The notes under the pieces are model-generated. The model was not told the origin of the DNA and made no database searches. It was given only the letters and a program-made list of their open reading frames with translations. Positions 14,303 through 21,874 of a stretch of 45,574 nucleotides of DNA are shown piece by piece. This stretch comes from a virus. Each line of letters opens with the position of its first letter. The stretch's first letter is position 1. The position numbers and the translations under genes are program-made. The DNA is taken from the IMG/VR virus record IMGVR_UViG_3300048797_000170, positions 1 to 45,574 of that record. One strand, written 5' to 3'.

Positions 14303-14778
14303 GCCCTTCTCAGGTGGTCAGTTGTGGTTGGTGCGGGTGTAAATGCTTCCTTGGTGATCCGCTGCCAGTCGGCGAGGATCTCCTTGGGAAGATCGGGGTG
14401 CATGTTCCACTCGACGCGGGGGACGCCCAGCAGACCGCGCTTGTCGAACGAGTCGACGGCGGACTTGATCATCTCGCGGGTGAACATGCGGTGGGCGCCG
14501 CGCTTCTTGTCGTCGGCGGCATCGGCGGCGGGAAGCCGGATCGGGGCGTTCGGCAGGTACCGGTTGCTGATCCAGGAACGGATGGTGATCTCGGACTTGC
14601 CCAGCGCCGTGGCCAGCGCACTGATCCGGTACAGGTGGATCCGGCGCCCGGCGACGGGGTAGGTCTTCTTGGAGGCCATCAACTCCCAGTCGGCGACCTC
14701 CTTGCTGGAGGTGGTGGTGGAGACGTCGTGACGCTTGCGCTTGCTGCCAGGGTAGAAGGCGGCGAACGGGTCAGTCAT
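14299..14778 (-). CDS. MerR-like helix-turn-helix DNA-binding protein
   Basis: 159 residues. A helix-turn-helix of the excisionase/MerR kind is visible around residues 50-80: HLYRISALATALGKSEITIR then SWISNRYLP, followed by a basic wing and GAHRMFTREMI. The rest is helical. It overlaps the ssDNA-binding gene start by 4 bases. Such proteins in phage act as recombination directionality factors, transcriptional regulators or origin-binding factors. With no integrase in the window, a replication or regulatory role is more likely. Confidence 0.75.
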   Translation of the reverse strand: MTDPFAAFYPGSKRKRHDVSTTTSSKEVADWELMASKKTYPVAGRRIHLYRISALATALGKSEITIRSWISNRYLPNAPIRLPAADAADDKKRGAHRMFTREMIKSAVDSFDKRGLLGVPRVEWNMHPDLPKEILADWQRITKEAFTPAPTTTDHLRRA

Positions 14779-14975
14779 GAGAGCGTCCCGCTCAGGATGT
14801 CGAGGACCACACCGTCGGAGACGTCGTGGAGCATGCGCTGCAGGTCGGACTTGAGTTCCTCGAGGGTATCCCCGGACGCGAGGCTAGGCTCGGCAGTCCA
14901 GCCGCGCGGGGCGTCGTAGACCTCACGCACCGTCCAGTACTCGCCGTCGAACGCGGCCACGTAGCGCCAGGTCAT
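14775..14975 (-). CDS. Small hypothetical protein
   Basis: 66 residues: strands rich in aromatics (TWRYVAAFDGEYWTVREVYD) followed by an acidic helix (DTLEELKSDLQRMLHDV). This beta-beta-alpha layout resembles small type II toxin-antitoxin-related or HicB-like folds, but no diagnostic residues are seen. Both ends overlap neighbours by 4 bases, supporting expression. Confidence 0.65.
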   Translation of the reverse strand: MTWRYVAAFDGEYWTVREVYDAPRGWTAEPSLASGDTLEELKSDLQRMLHDVSDGVVLDILSGTLS

Positions 14976-15457
14976 GACCGGGCCTCTCGGGCCGCCTGCT
15001 CGGAGGCGTAGGAGCGCTGCCTCCAGGTCTGCGCACCCTCAGGGGCGGTGAGCCCCTTGTCGGACTTCCGGCGCGGACGCAGGTGCCTGACGTTGATGTA
15101 GAAGAGGTGCGGGTCGTCGGACAGTATGACCAGGTCACCGGAGTGGTACCACTCGACGTCGAGCCGGACCTCGGCCCCCCAGTAATGGTGGTACCCGTTG
15201 TAGGAAACCTCGCGGACGACACCGGTAGCGCCGGGGACCAGTGCCTCGTGGTAGGCCGACCAACCGTTGCCACCACGCCCCGGCGGGGGTGGGGAGACGA
15301 AGGAGGACTTGAGGGTGACCTTGTCTCCGTCCTTCACCGGCTGCTGGGCGAGTGCCCACTCCTCGACGGCGCGCAGGTGCTTGATCCCCTGCGTCAGGTT
15401 CTGCTGCTGCTTGCCGAGTGCCTCCAGGGCCTCTACGGCCTCGTCCAGGCCGCTCAT
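14972..15457 (-). CDS. Hypothetical protein, coiled coil plus SH3/KOW-like barrel
   Basis: 161 residues from the ATG at 15457, chosen for the ATGA overlap with the stop of the short membrane peptide gene; the frame is open to 15493. Residues 1-40 form a helix (LDEAVEALEALGKQQQNLTQ). The rest is strand-rich: KDGDKVTLKSSFV, ATGVVREVSYNGYHHYWGAE, VRLDVEWYHSGDLV. The sequence KVTL...GxxGVV...EVRLD is typical of small SH3 or KOW barrels. The C-terminus is basic. Function unknown; a nucleic-acid-binding role is possible. Confidence 0.7.
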   Translation of the reverse strand: MSGLDEAVEALEALGKQQQNLTQGIKHLRAVEEWALAQQPVKDGDKVTLKSSFVSPPPPGRGGNGWSAYHEALVPGATGVVREVSYNGYHHYWGAEVRLDVEWYHSGDLVILSDDPHLFYINVRHLRPRRKSDKGLTAPEGAQTWRQRSYASEQAAREARS

Positions 15458-15558
15458 GCGGGGTCCGAGTCCGCGATGCACCCAAGCATCCACACCACAC
15501 CTAGGGTGAGTATGATCCCGCCGACGGAGATGACCCAGGTCATGATGGTGTCGATCAC
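15454..15558 (-). CDS. 34-residue single-pass membrane peptide
   Basis: GTG start at 15558 overlaps the TGA of the upstream gene (GTGA), and the TGA at 15454 overlaps the next ATG (ATGA). The frame therefore bridges two genes exactly. The product begins MIDTIMTWVISVGGIILTL and continues GVVWMLGCIADSDPA. It is one hydrophobic helix of about 22 residues with a short acidic C-terminus and one cysteine. It is too short for most gene callers. A membrane-anchored regulator or superinfection factor is conceivable; nothing specific is shown. Confidence 0.6.
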   Translation of the reverse strand: MIDTIMTWVISVGGIILTLGVVWMLGCIADSDPA

Positions 15559-16001
15559 TTCGAGGCCTTGGTGGGCACGAACGCCCAGGTCTCGGTGCAG
15601 GGGAACATGACGTCGATGTCGGCGCTGGAGAGGACCTCCTCGGCCAGGCAGGTCATGACCTCGGTCTCGTCGAGGACCCGGATGGTCTTGTAGCAGCGGG
15701 ACTCGAGCCCGCGCTCCGTGAGCATCTTCTCGGCCGCGTCCGCGTCCAACCTGGGGGTGCTGCGGCGCTGCCACTGGAGGGCGCTGTAGCCCTCGATGGG
15801 GGTCTCGAAGTCGACCCACTTGGAGCCCTTGTCGTCGGTGTACCCAGCCGTGTCCACCCAGGCGGACAACTCCTTCTTCAGGAGGTCGGCCTGCTTGGTG
15901 AGATCGGCAGCGAGGGTCTTCAACTGCGCGAACCGCCGGAACTTGCCCAGGGGGCTGTCGGTAGCGTCACGGTTCGGGTCAGGGGGGATAATGCGAGCCA
16001 T
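15555..16001 (-). CDS. Hypothetical protein
   Basis: 148 residues. An N-terminal basic helix and a Leu/Lys coiled-coil segment (AQLKTLAADLTKQADLLKKE) are followed by a mixed alpha/beta region with three cysteines. The overall layout, a coiled coil followed by a compact domain, recalls Gam-like or phage-encoded scaffold proteins, but I see no decisive motif. It begins after a 94-base intergenic gap and probably heads a sub-operon running to the polymerase. Its stop couples to the membrane peptide gene. Confidence 0.7.
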   Translation of the reverse strand: MARIIPPDPNRDATDSPLGKFRRFAQLKTLAADLTKQADLLKKELSAWVDTAGYTDDKGSKWVDFETPIEGYSALQWQRRSTPRLDADAAEKMLTERGLESRCYKTIRVLDETEVMTCLAEEVLSSADIDVMFPCTETWAFVPTKASK

Positions 16002-16063
16002 AGGTCAGGGGTCCTTCGGAGTCCGAGCGGAGCCCCTCGTCGGGCCCCGTAATTTGTAGCGTC

Positions 16064-16092
16064 AGATTAGCACGGGAGGGTGCGCTTCAGCA
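16064..16092 (-). promoter_or_regulatory. Possible weak sigma70-type promoter
   Basis: In the 94-base gap before the gene at 16001, the minus strand shows TGCTGA (16092-16087), a 17-base spacer, and TAATCT (16069-16064). The -10 is reasonable, the -35 poor. The gap is otherwise GC-rich apart from this AT-richer patch. It may allow separate expression of the genes from 16001 downward. Confidence 0.25.
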
Positions 16093-16095
16093 CAT

Positions 16096-16632
16096 TCAGA
16101 GATGCGTCGGCGTGTCGTCGTGAGGGTGCGGTTCGGGGGCGTCGCCGAACAGGCCGCGCAGGTACTGGCCAGCCTCCCAGTCCGCATGGCTCGCCGTGTG
16201 TGCGCCTGCGTGCCCACGGTGGTGGAACGCGCAGAGCCAGCGGAAGTTCTGCTCAGACTCGATCCACGTGCCGACCTCGTCAGGGTTGGAGATCCCCGGG
16301 TAATCGACCTCGAGCGCCTTCAGGTCGACGCCGTTCTGGAGGCTAAACTCGATGTGCGCGTGATGAAGTTCGAGGGGCCCTTCGCTGCACTCGTCGTAGC
16401 CGATCCGGTCGCCCACGTAGCAGGTCGCGGTGTCGTGGTGCTTGCGGTGGTAAGCGTTGAAGTCGGCGTAGTGCGGGTCGCTCGTGCGCGCCGGGTGCGC
16501 GGGGAAGTACATGACGTACTTGTGCCCCTGGGCCGCGCTGTGCGCGGCGACTTCCTGCGCTGCCGTGGGGCCGGAGACGGGCACGACCGACACGGTGGAC
16601 TCGTCGTGCGGGGCCGGGTTGGGGGTGTCCAC
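16096..16632 (-). CDS. HNH endonuclease
   Basis: 178 residues. The HNH core is ELHHAHIEFSLQNGVD (H90, H91), then NFRWLCAFHHRGHAGAH with C134, H137 and H138. C71 and C82 lie before it and may complete a structural zinc site. The following HADWEAGQYLRGL is a pattern I associate with free-standing actinophage HNH proteins. It may be a homing or branched-DNA nuclease; it is not next to the terminase, so it is not obviously a packaging cofactor. The start is 4 bases after the RHH gene. Confidence 0.8.
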   Translation of the reverse strand: MDTPNPAPHDESTVSVVPVSGPTAAQEVAAHSAAQGHKYVMYFPAHPARTSDPHYADFNAYHRKHHDTATCYVGDRIGYDECSEGPLELHHAHIEFSLQNGVDLKALEVDYPGISNPDEVGTWIESEQNFRWLCAFHHRGHAGAHTASHADWEAGQYLRGLFGDAPEPHPHDDTPTHL

Positions 16633-16636
16633 GGTG

Positions 16637-16846
16637 CTACTTGCCGACGTAGTGCTTCAGCGAGGTGACCATGACCTTGGACATGGTGCCACCGGACGCC
16701 TTGGACTTGCGCTTCGCGGCGCTCCAGGTCGCGTCGTCGACGCGGACGGTACGGATCGGGGTCTCCCCGAGGCCGGAGCGGGCCGGATCGTGCGCCCTGT
16801 CCGGGGGCACGCTCTTGTTGTTGGGCGCCTGCGTCTTCTCAGCCAT
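16637..16846 (-). CDS. Small ribbon-helix-helix-like protein
   Basis: 69 residues. After a disordered basic N-terminus, PIRTVRVDDATWSAAKRKSK forms a strand and first helix, and SGGTMSKVMVTSLKHYV forms the second helix. This is the ribbon-helix-helix (Arc/CopG) pattern of dimeric DNA-binding proteins. It lies between the SNF2-type ATPase and the HNH gene. It could be a local transcription repressor of the replication operon. Confidence 0.75.
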   Translation of the reverse strand: MAEKTQAPNNKSVPPDRAHDPARSGLGETPIRTVRVDDATWSAAKRKSKASGGTMSKVMVTSLKHYVGK

Positions 16847-16855
16847 GGGCCAAGT

Positions 16856-18472
16856 CTAGAGTCCTGGGGACTTCAGAAAATGGCGAAGTGACGTCAAGGA
16901 CAAGTCCAGGCCACCCGCATCATTGATCCCCCGGCCGTCGATGATCGCTGAGGCTACGCTGCCCTTGTGCGAGAGCATCTCGAACTGACGGACCTCGATG
17001 GATCCCTGGATCAGGAAGTCCTGGACGGTGACCGTCTTCCAGGTGCTGGAGACGCGCTGGATCCGGCCGTTGCGCTGCGCCGCCGCGCCGGGGGCCCAGG
17101 GCAGGTCGTAGTTGACCAGCAGGTTCGCCTGCGGCAGGTCGACCCCGTAGCCGCCCGCGTCGGAGGAGACCAGCACCCGGATCTTCGGGTCGGTCTGGAA
17201 GCGGACCTTGGCGGCCTCTTTTTGTTTTGCGTTCATCGCCCCGGAGTAGGTGACCACACCGTACTTGGCCAGCCTCTCGGCGATCAGGTCCAGGGTTGGC
17301 ACGAAGACCGAGAAGACGACCGCCTTGTGGCTGGGTACCTCGAGATGGTCGGCGACGTACTGAGCCACCGCGTCGAGTTTCGGGGTCTTCGGGCGCGTGG
17401 GCAGCAGCCCCCGGTCGAGCAGTTCGGCGGCGTACTTGGAGCCTGACTTGGAGCCCGCGACGGTGGTCTTGGCGGCGCTGATCGTTAGCAGGTCGGGGTG
17501 GTCGCAGAGCATCCGCAGCACGGTCAACTTGCTCATGATCTGACCGCGCAGCGTGTCCACCTCGCGGGAGACCGGGTCGGCGTCCTCGTCGGAGTCCTCA
17601 CCGTAGTGGCGGAACAGGTTGAACTCGGTCGCCATACCCGCCTCGACCATCAACTCCATCAACTCCAGGTCCGCCAGCAGTTCGTCGTTGACCGTCTTGT
17701 ACAGCACCCGGGACGGGTAGTCCAGGGGAACCATCACCGGGTCGCGATGGATCGTGTCGGGCAGGAACGGGGCGACGTCGGGGTCGGTCTGTGACTTTCG
17801 GATCATCGCAGGCTGGAGGCGGGCGTGGAGTTCGTCGAGGTGCGCATAGTGATCGGGCCACCCACGGGCGTTGCGCACGATGTAGCGCTCGTCGAAGTCC
17901 TGGAAGTTGCCCAGCACGGAGGGGTCGATGGCCTCCATGATGGAGAACACCTCTTCGGGCTTACCGTTCTCGATGGGGGTCGCGGTCAGCCCGAAACGGT
18001 ACTTGGCACCCCGACGCAGGGCCTTCATCTTGCGTGACCGCTGGGACCGGAACGACTTCAGGGCGGTGACTTCATCGGCGACAATGAAGCCACGCGGCAG
18101 GGTCTTGACGACCTCCCAGTCGTCGACCACCTGGGAGTACCCCAGGATGATGTAGTCGACGCCGCTGTGCTCCCAGTCCAACGCCTGCGCGTACTGGGCC
18201 TCCCGCTGCTTGGGGGTGCCGTCGATCACCAGCGCGGTGGCGTCGTCGGAGAATGCCTGGATCTGGTGGGCCCACTGGTACTTCAGGCTGGACAGCACGA
18301 CCACCAGGCCGGGCTTGGTGATCTGGCCCTGGTCCATCAACTCCTCGATGGCGGCGATGGTGAGTACGGTTTTTCCCACGCCCATGTCGTAGGCGGCGAG
18401 CACCTTGCCGACGTCGACCATCTTTGCAGCACCTTCGACTTGGAAAGGGTGCAGTGTCCCTGTGAAGGTCAC
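16856..18472 (-). CDS. SNF2-type DNA-dependent ATPase
   Basis: 538 residues from a GTG. Superfamily 2 motifs in order: Q-region LHPFQVEGA; motif I AYDMGVGKT (to 35); motif Ia VVLSSLKYQW; motif II VADEVT (130-135), with Thr where helicases usually have His; motif III LTATP (161-165); the C-terminal lobe VVFSVFVPTLDLIAERL; motif V SSDAGGYGVDLPQANLLV; and motif VI QRNGRIQR with two arginines. SNF2-like enzymes translocate on duplex DNA rather than unwind it. In phage they are thought to aid replication fork restart or recombination. Its stop lies 9 bases before the RHH gene. Confidence 0.92.
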   Translation of the reverse strand: MTFTGTLHPFQVEGAAKMVDVGKVLAAYDMGVGKTVLTIAAIEELMDQGQITKPGLVVVLSSLKYQWAHQIQAFSDDATALVIDGTPKQREAQYAQALDWEHSGVDYIILGYSQVVDDWEVVKTLPRGFIVADEVTALKSFRSQRSRKMKALRRGAKYRFGLTATPIENGKPEEVFSIMEAIDPSVLGNFQDFDERYIVRNARGWPDHYAHLDELHARLQPAMIRKSQTDPDVAPFLPDTIHRDPVMVPLDYPSRVLYKTVNDELLADLELMELMVEAGMATEFNLFRHYGEDSDEDADPVSREVDTLRGQIMSKLTVLRMLCDHPDLLTISAAKTTVAGSKSGSKYAAELLDRGLLPTRPKTPKLDAVAQYVADHLEVPSHKAVVFSVFVPTLDLIAERLAKYGVVTYSGAMNAKQKEAAKVRFQTDPKIRVLVSSDAGGYGVDLPQANLLVNYDLPWAPGAAAQRNGRIQRVSSTWKTVTVQDFLIQGSIEVRQFEMLSHKGSVASAIIDGRGINDAGGLDLSLTSLRHFLKSPGL

Positions 18473-18663
18473 TTCTGCCCCAGTGCGGCGACGATCTGCT
18501 CAGCGACGTGCGGCTGGTAGTCGGACCAGTAGCCTTCCCACGCCCCGCACGAACAGGCGTGCCAGCCCGGATCAGAGGGCTTGCTCCCCTTGTCGCCGTA
18601 GACGTACAGGTGCCGACGCAGCGCGGATAGAACGAGCCACTCCGGCTGCTCCCACGAGTTCAT
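18469..18663 (-). CDS. Small hypothetical protein with CxC
   Basis: 64 residues starting MNSWEQPEWLVLSALRRHLY. The ATG at 18663 overlaps the primase stop and gives the expected spacing; a longer frame exists but is antiparallel to the primase. A WHACSCGAWEG segment with two cysteines is flanked by tryptophans, and a C-terminal helix follows. It couples by ATGA-type overlaps on both sides to the primase and the SNF2-type ATPase. Function unknown. Confidence 0.65.
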   Translation of the reverse strand: MNSWEQPEWLVLSALRRHLYVYGDKGSKPSDPGWHACSCGAWEGYWSDYQPHVAEQIVAALGQK

Positions 18664-19649
18664 CGGTACGACACCCCCTGCTGGTAGGAGGAACGACCTC
18701 TTGAGCAGTGGACCGCTTCCCCGATCCCCACACGGATCTGGTCCTCCGTCATGTCGCCGATGTCCTTGTTGCCCTCGGACCACGTGTTGTTGAAGAACCA
18801 TGGCTCCATGCCGAGGGTCCTCGAGGCCTCCCAGATGGCGGCGGAGGCCTTGATCCCGGCCTTGTCGTTGTCCAGTGCCACGCACAGCCTAGTGGCCCCG
18901 CGCAGCAGCATCATCTGCGCGTCACTGACCACCGCGCCGTACGAGGACACCCCGCCCTCGATCCCCAGCGAGGTCAGCCGGACCGCGTCCAGCGGGGACT
19001 CCACCAAGATCATGTTCTTGCCATCGGTCTCCATGAAGACATCCAGCCCGAACAGGGCGAAGGACTTCTGGACCCCGGCCGGGCGGTTCTTGAACAGCCG
19101 CGAGTCCTGGCCCTTCTCCTGCCAGCCGAGCAACTTGTCCCCGGGCTGCCTCGGTGTGCCGGAGAGGGGCTCGCGGATCGGGATGATCCAGGAGTGGTGG
19201 GCGTCCTCCCAGCGCACGGTGTGGGCCCGGCACGCCTCCACCGTCAGCCCGCGTGCGTCGAGGGCCCACTGCGGCGGGTCGGTGTAGACCGCCAGCCGTG
19301 CCTCGGACATCTTCACCAGCCGGAACGGGTTGGTGTACGCCTCCTTGACGCGCTCCAGCCGCTCGCTGAGCATCGTGAAGTCGACCTCGTGCTCGGCGGC
19401 GAGCCAGTCCCGCGCCTCGGCGGTGGTGATCGTCAGCATATCGGCGACCAGGGACGCTAGACCGCCCTTGTACCCGCACGAGAAGCAGAAGTGCGCCCCG
19501 GTCTCGGCGTTGATCGACCACGAGGGCGAGTTGTCGGCACGCCCTGTGGTGGCCTCGTGCCCCGGGCACAGCGCGACCAGTTCGTCGCCCTTGGTCTCGA
19601 GCACGTCGATGCCGATGCTGCTCAGCAGGTCTTCGGTGACCAGGATCAT
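18660..19649 (-). CDS. dnaG: DnaG-like DNA primase
   Basis: 329 residues from the ATG at 19649, which overlaps the helicase stop (ATGA). It makes RNA primers for the phage polymerase. The CHC2-type zinc finger uses C28, H31, C55 and C58 (VALCPGHE, HFCFSCGY). The TOPRIM domain is seen as MILVESPLDAVRL, where the glutamate is the catalytic base, and RLCVALDNDKAG with the DxD metal pair. It is short for a DnaG and lacks a helicase-binding C-terminal domain, as is common in phage primases. The next gene upstream is the DnaB-like helicase, so the two act together. Confidence 0.9.
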   Translation of the reverse strand: MILVTEDLLSSIGIDVLETKGDELVALCPGHEATTGRADNSPSWSINAETGAHFCFSCGYKGGLASLVADMLTITTAEARDWLAAEHEVDFTMLSERLERVKEAYTNPFRLVKMSEARLAVYTDPPQWALDARGLTVEACRAHTVRWEDAHHSWIIPIREPLSGTPRQPGDKLLGWQEKGQDSRLFKNRPAGVQKSFALFGLDVFMETDGKNMILVESPLDAVRLTSLGIEGGVSSYGAVVSDAQMMLLRGATRLCVALDNDKAGIKASAAIWEASRTLGMEPWFFNNTWSEGNKDIGDMTEDQIRVGIGEAVHCSRGRSSYQQGVSYR

Positions 19650-21874
19650 GGGATCATCGCTCCTAGTTCCTCGAACTCGCCTGTGGTCCAGTCCCACTTC
19701 AGGGCGGTCTCGGCGGGGCCGGTGTTACGGGATGAGACCACCTTCAGGATCCTCTCCATCGGGTTGTCCTCGTCAGCCTGCAGGCCCAGGATCACGTCCG
19801 AGTCCTGGAAGAACGACGACGAGTTTCCTGTGAAATACACGTTTCCTTTGCGCCTGGCGAACCAGGTGCTGTTCTGGGTGGTGGGGCACCAGATGATCCC
19901 CGTGTGGGTCACCGCGCGGGCCACAAACCTCCGATCCTGCGCGGCGGAGGCGATAGGTGTGACGACCTGACGCTTGCGCATACCAACCCGCCACATCCCG
20001 GACGGATCCTGCTGGAGGCCAGTGTTGATCCCTGCCAGCGTGCACGCGAACTGGAACATCTCGGCGGCGTCCCGCCGTTTCTGGGACAGCGCATTCGGGC
20101 CGTTGTTGTCCGCCAGCATTGACACCCGGATGAACGAGTGCAACTGATCCTTGGTCAACTTCCGCAGGAAGTCCCAGGTGGGGACCTTATCGGGAGCGTT
20201 TGCCAGCAGCGCCCTTCCGGCATCCACACTCAGCCAGAACTCGGTAATCCCCTTGTCGCGTACGTTCGCGCGCCAGCGAGGGGCGCCATCGCTGCACCTC
20301 CCCATGCGTGGGATGGGGCCGAACCACTCGGACCCGAACTCCTTCTCTAGCAGGTCCCGGATGGACGTGGTGTGGTCGAGGTTCACGGTGTGTGACTGGG
20401 TGATCCCCACATTCCCATGACGCCCGTTGATGTGACCCTCGGTCCAGAACCAGGCCATCAGGTCCACGTACGAGTCCGTGTACGTCGGCATCGTGGGGCA
20501 CGTGGTTTCGGCGGCAGTGATCAGGTAGTCGACGGCATTCAGGTCCCCCGTCGTTCGCCACTCTCGATCCACGGTTCCCCGGCGCGAATAGTGGTGCAGC
20601 ACCGGCCATCGGTGCTGCATCGTGGTGAGTGAAGAGTGCGCCTTCCCCTCCATCAAGGCCATCGTCCGGGTCATCTCCGGGAACACGTTCACCGCCTGCA
20701 CAGGCTGCCACTCCGATAGGCCGCTGTCGTGGTTCAGGGTGAGTGTCAGGTCGCCCACCTGGAGAGTGTCGTAGGTCTTCCACCCCCGCTGGGTCAGGAT
20801 CTCGGTCTCTTCGTCGACGCAGTAGCCGATGGCGTCGGCACTGACCTGCCCCTTCTTCATCTTCCACAACAGCACCTGGGTGGTGATGATGATCGGGATC
20901 TTGAGTTTCTGGGCGGACTTCTTCAGCGAGCGGGTGATGTTGGTCAGCGCCTGCGGCGTGTTGCACTCCCCGGTGACCTCGTCGGTCATGAGGTAGACGC
21001 CATCGATGACCAGCATCGAGGGCCGGAGTTGCTCCGCCTTGGCGGTGATCGCGCTGACGCTCAGCCCGGAGACCGCGTCGGTCAGGATGAACGGGTTCGG
21101 CATCGCGGCGGTGGCGGTCAGCATCGCCTCGTAGAGGCGCTCCTCCATCAATGACAGTGTCCCGGTGCGCAGGGAGGAGTGTGAGATCTTGGCCCGCATC
21201 GCGTCGTAGCGCTGCTGCTGCTCGGCGTTGCTCATCTCGAACGACTGGAACAGTGCCGTCGCGCCGACGTTGTGGGCGTTGATCGCCATCTGCATGGCCA
21301 GCGTCGACTTGCCGACCTTCGGGGCGGCGATGATGGTGACCAACTGCTCGGGCTGCAGGCCCGAGGTGGCCTTGTCGATGGTGGGGAATCCGGTGGGTAG
21401 CCCCAGCAGCCCGTTAGGGAGCGCCTGGAACGCCTGGTAGGCGGTCAAGCGGGACAGCGGGTCGGCGATCATGTCCAGGTCGGAGACGGTAGATCCGACG
21501 GCCTGGATCTTGCCCAGGCCTGCGGTCAGCACCGCCAGCGCGGGCCCCGAGGACGGGTCGGCGACGAGCGCGTCGGCCGCGTCCTGGACCATCCGCACGG
21601 TCTCCATCCGCTGATGGAAGGCGACCGTCTCGTCGGCCAGGTACTCGATGGTGTCAGTGACGTTGAGCAGTCGGAAGTTGGGGTAGTTGTTCTTCACCGT
21701 GACGGAGGTGGGGACCTCGTCGTACTTGGCCCAGTGGGCCTTGGTGAAGGCCCAGACCTGCTTCGCCTCGGGGGAGGTGAAGTAGGTGTCGTCGATTCCC
21801 CGAACCAGGATCGGGCGGATGTCGCGGTCCCGGATCGCCTTGCTCAGCAGCCGGATGTCGTTGTCAGCCGCCAT
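19646..21874 (-). CDS. dnaB: DnaB-like replicative helicase containing an intein
   Basis: 742-residue precursor; the mature extein is about 409 residues after removal of a 333-residue intein (precursor residues 352-684). The N-terminal domain is DnaB-like and helical. The RecA-fold core has Walker A APKVGKST (184-191), Walker B SMLVIDGVYLM and an IIITTQVLLW strand. The intein separates ADAIGY from SSSFFQDSDVILGL, inside the conserved H4-type loop that contacts DNA. The helicase unwinds the phage fork together with the primase downstream and the DnaC-like loader encoded three genes upstream. Confidence 0.92.
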   Translation of the reverse strand: MAADNDIRLLSKAIRDRDIRPILVRGIDDTYFTSPEAKQVWAFTKAHWAKYDEVPTSVTVKNNYPNFRLLNVTDTIEYLADETVAFHQRMETVRMVQDAADALVADPSSGPALAVLTAGLGKIQAVGSTVSDLDMIADPLSRLTAYQAFQALPNGLLGLPTGFPTIDKATSGLQPEQLVTIIAAPKVGKSTLAMQMAINAHNVGATALFQSFEMSNAEQQQRYDAMRAKISHSSLRTGTLSLMEERLYEAMLTATAAMPNPFILTDAVSGLSVSAITAKAEQLRPSMLVIDGVYLMTDEVTGECNTPQALTNITRSLKKSAQKLKIPIIITTQVLLWKMKKGQVSADAIGYCVDEETEILTQRGWKTYDTLQVGDLTLTLNHDSGLSEWQPVQAVNVFPEMTRTMALMEGKAHSSLTTMQHRWPVLHHYSRRGTVDREWRTTGDLNAVDYLITAAETTCPTMPTYTDSYVDLMAWFWTEGHINGRHGNVGITQSHTVNLDHTTSIRDLLEKEFGSEWFGPIPRMGRCSDGAPRWRANVRDKGITEFWLSVDAGRALLANAPDKVPTWDFLRKLTKDQLHSFIRVSMLADNNGPNALSQKRRDAAEMFQFACTLAGINTGLQQDPSGMWRVGMRKRQVVTPIASAAQDRRFVARAVTHTGIIWCPTTQNSTWFARRKGNVYFTGNSSSFFQDSDVILGLQADEDNPMERILKVVSSRNTGPAETALKWDWTTGEFEELGAMIP
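19823..20821 (-). other. WCT-type intein with degenerate LAGLIDADG domain
   Basis: 333-residue intein in the helicase. It starts CVDEETEILTQRGWKTYD and ends VYFTGN, with Ser following. Block B reads TMQHRW (TxxHxW), block F IIWCPTT, and block G FTGN. The Trp, Cys and Thr are therefore in the noncontiguous positions that define class 3 inteins, while Cys1 is also present. The penultimate residue is Gly rather than His. The insert carries a LAGLIDADG-type first helix (YVDLMAWFWTEGHIN). A second helix (LHSFIRVSMLADNN) is poorer, so endonuclease activity is uncertain. Confidence 0.88.
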
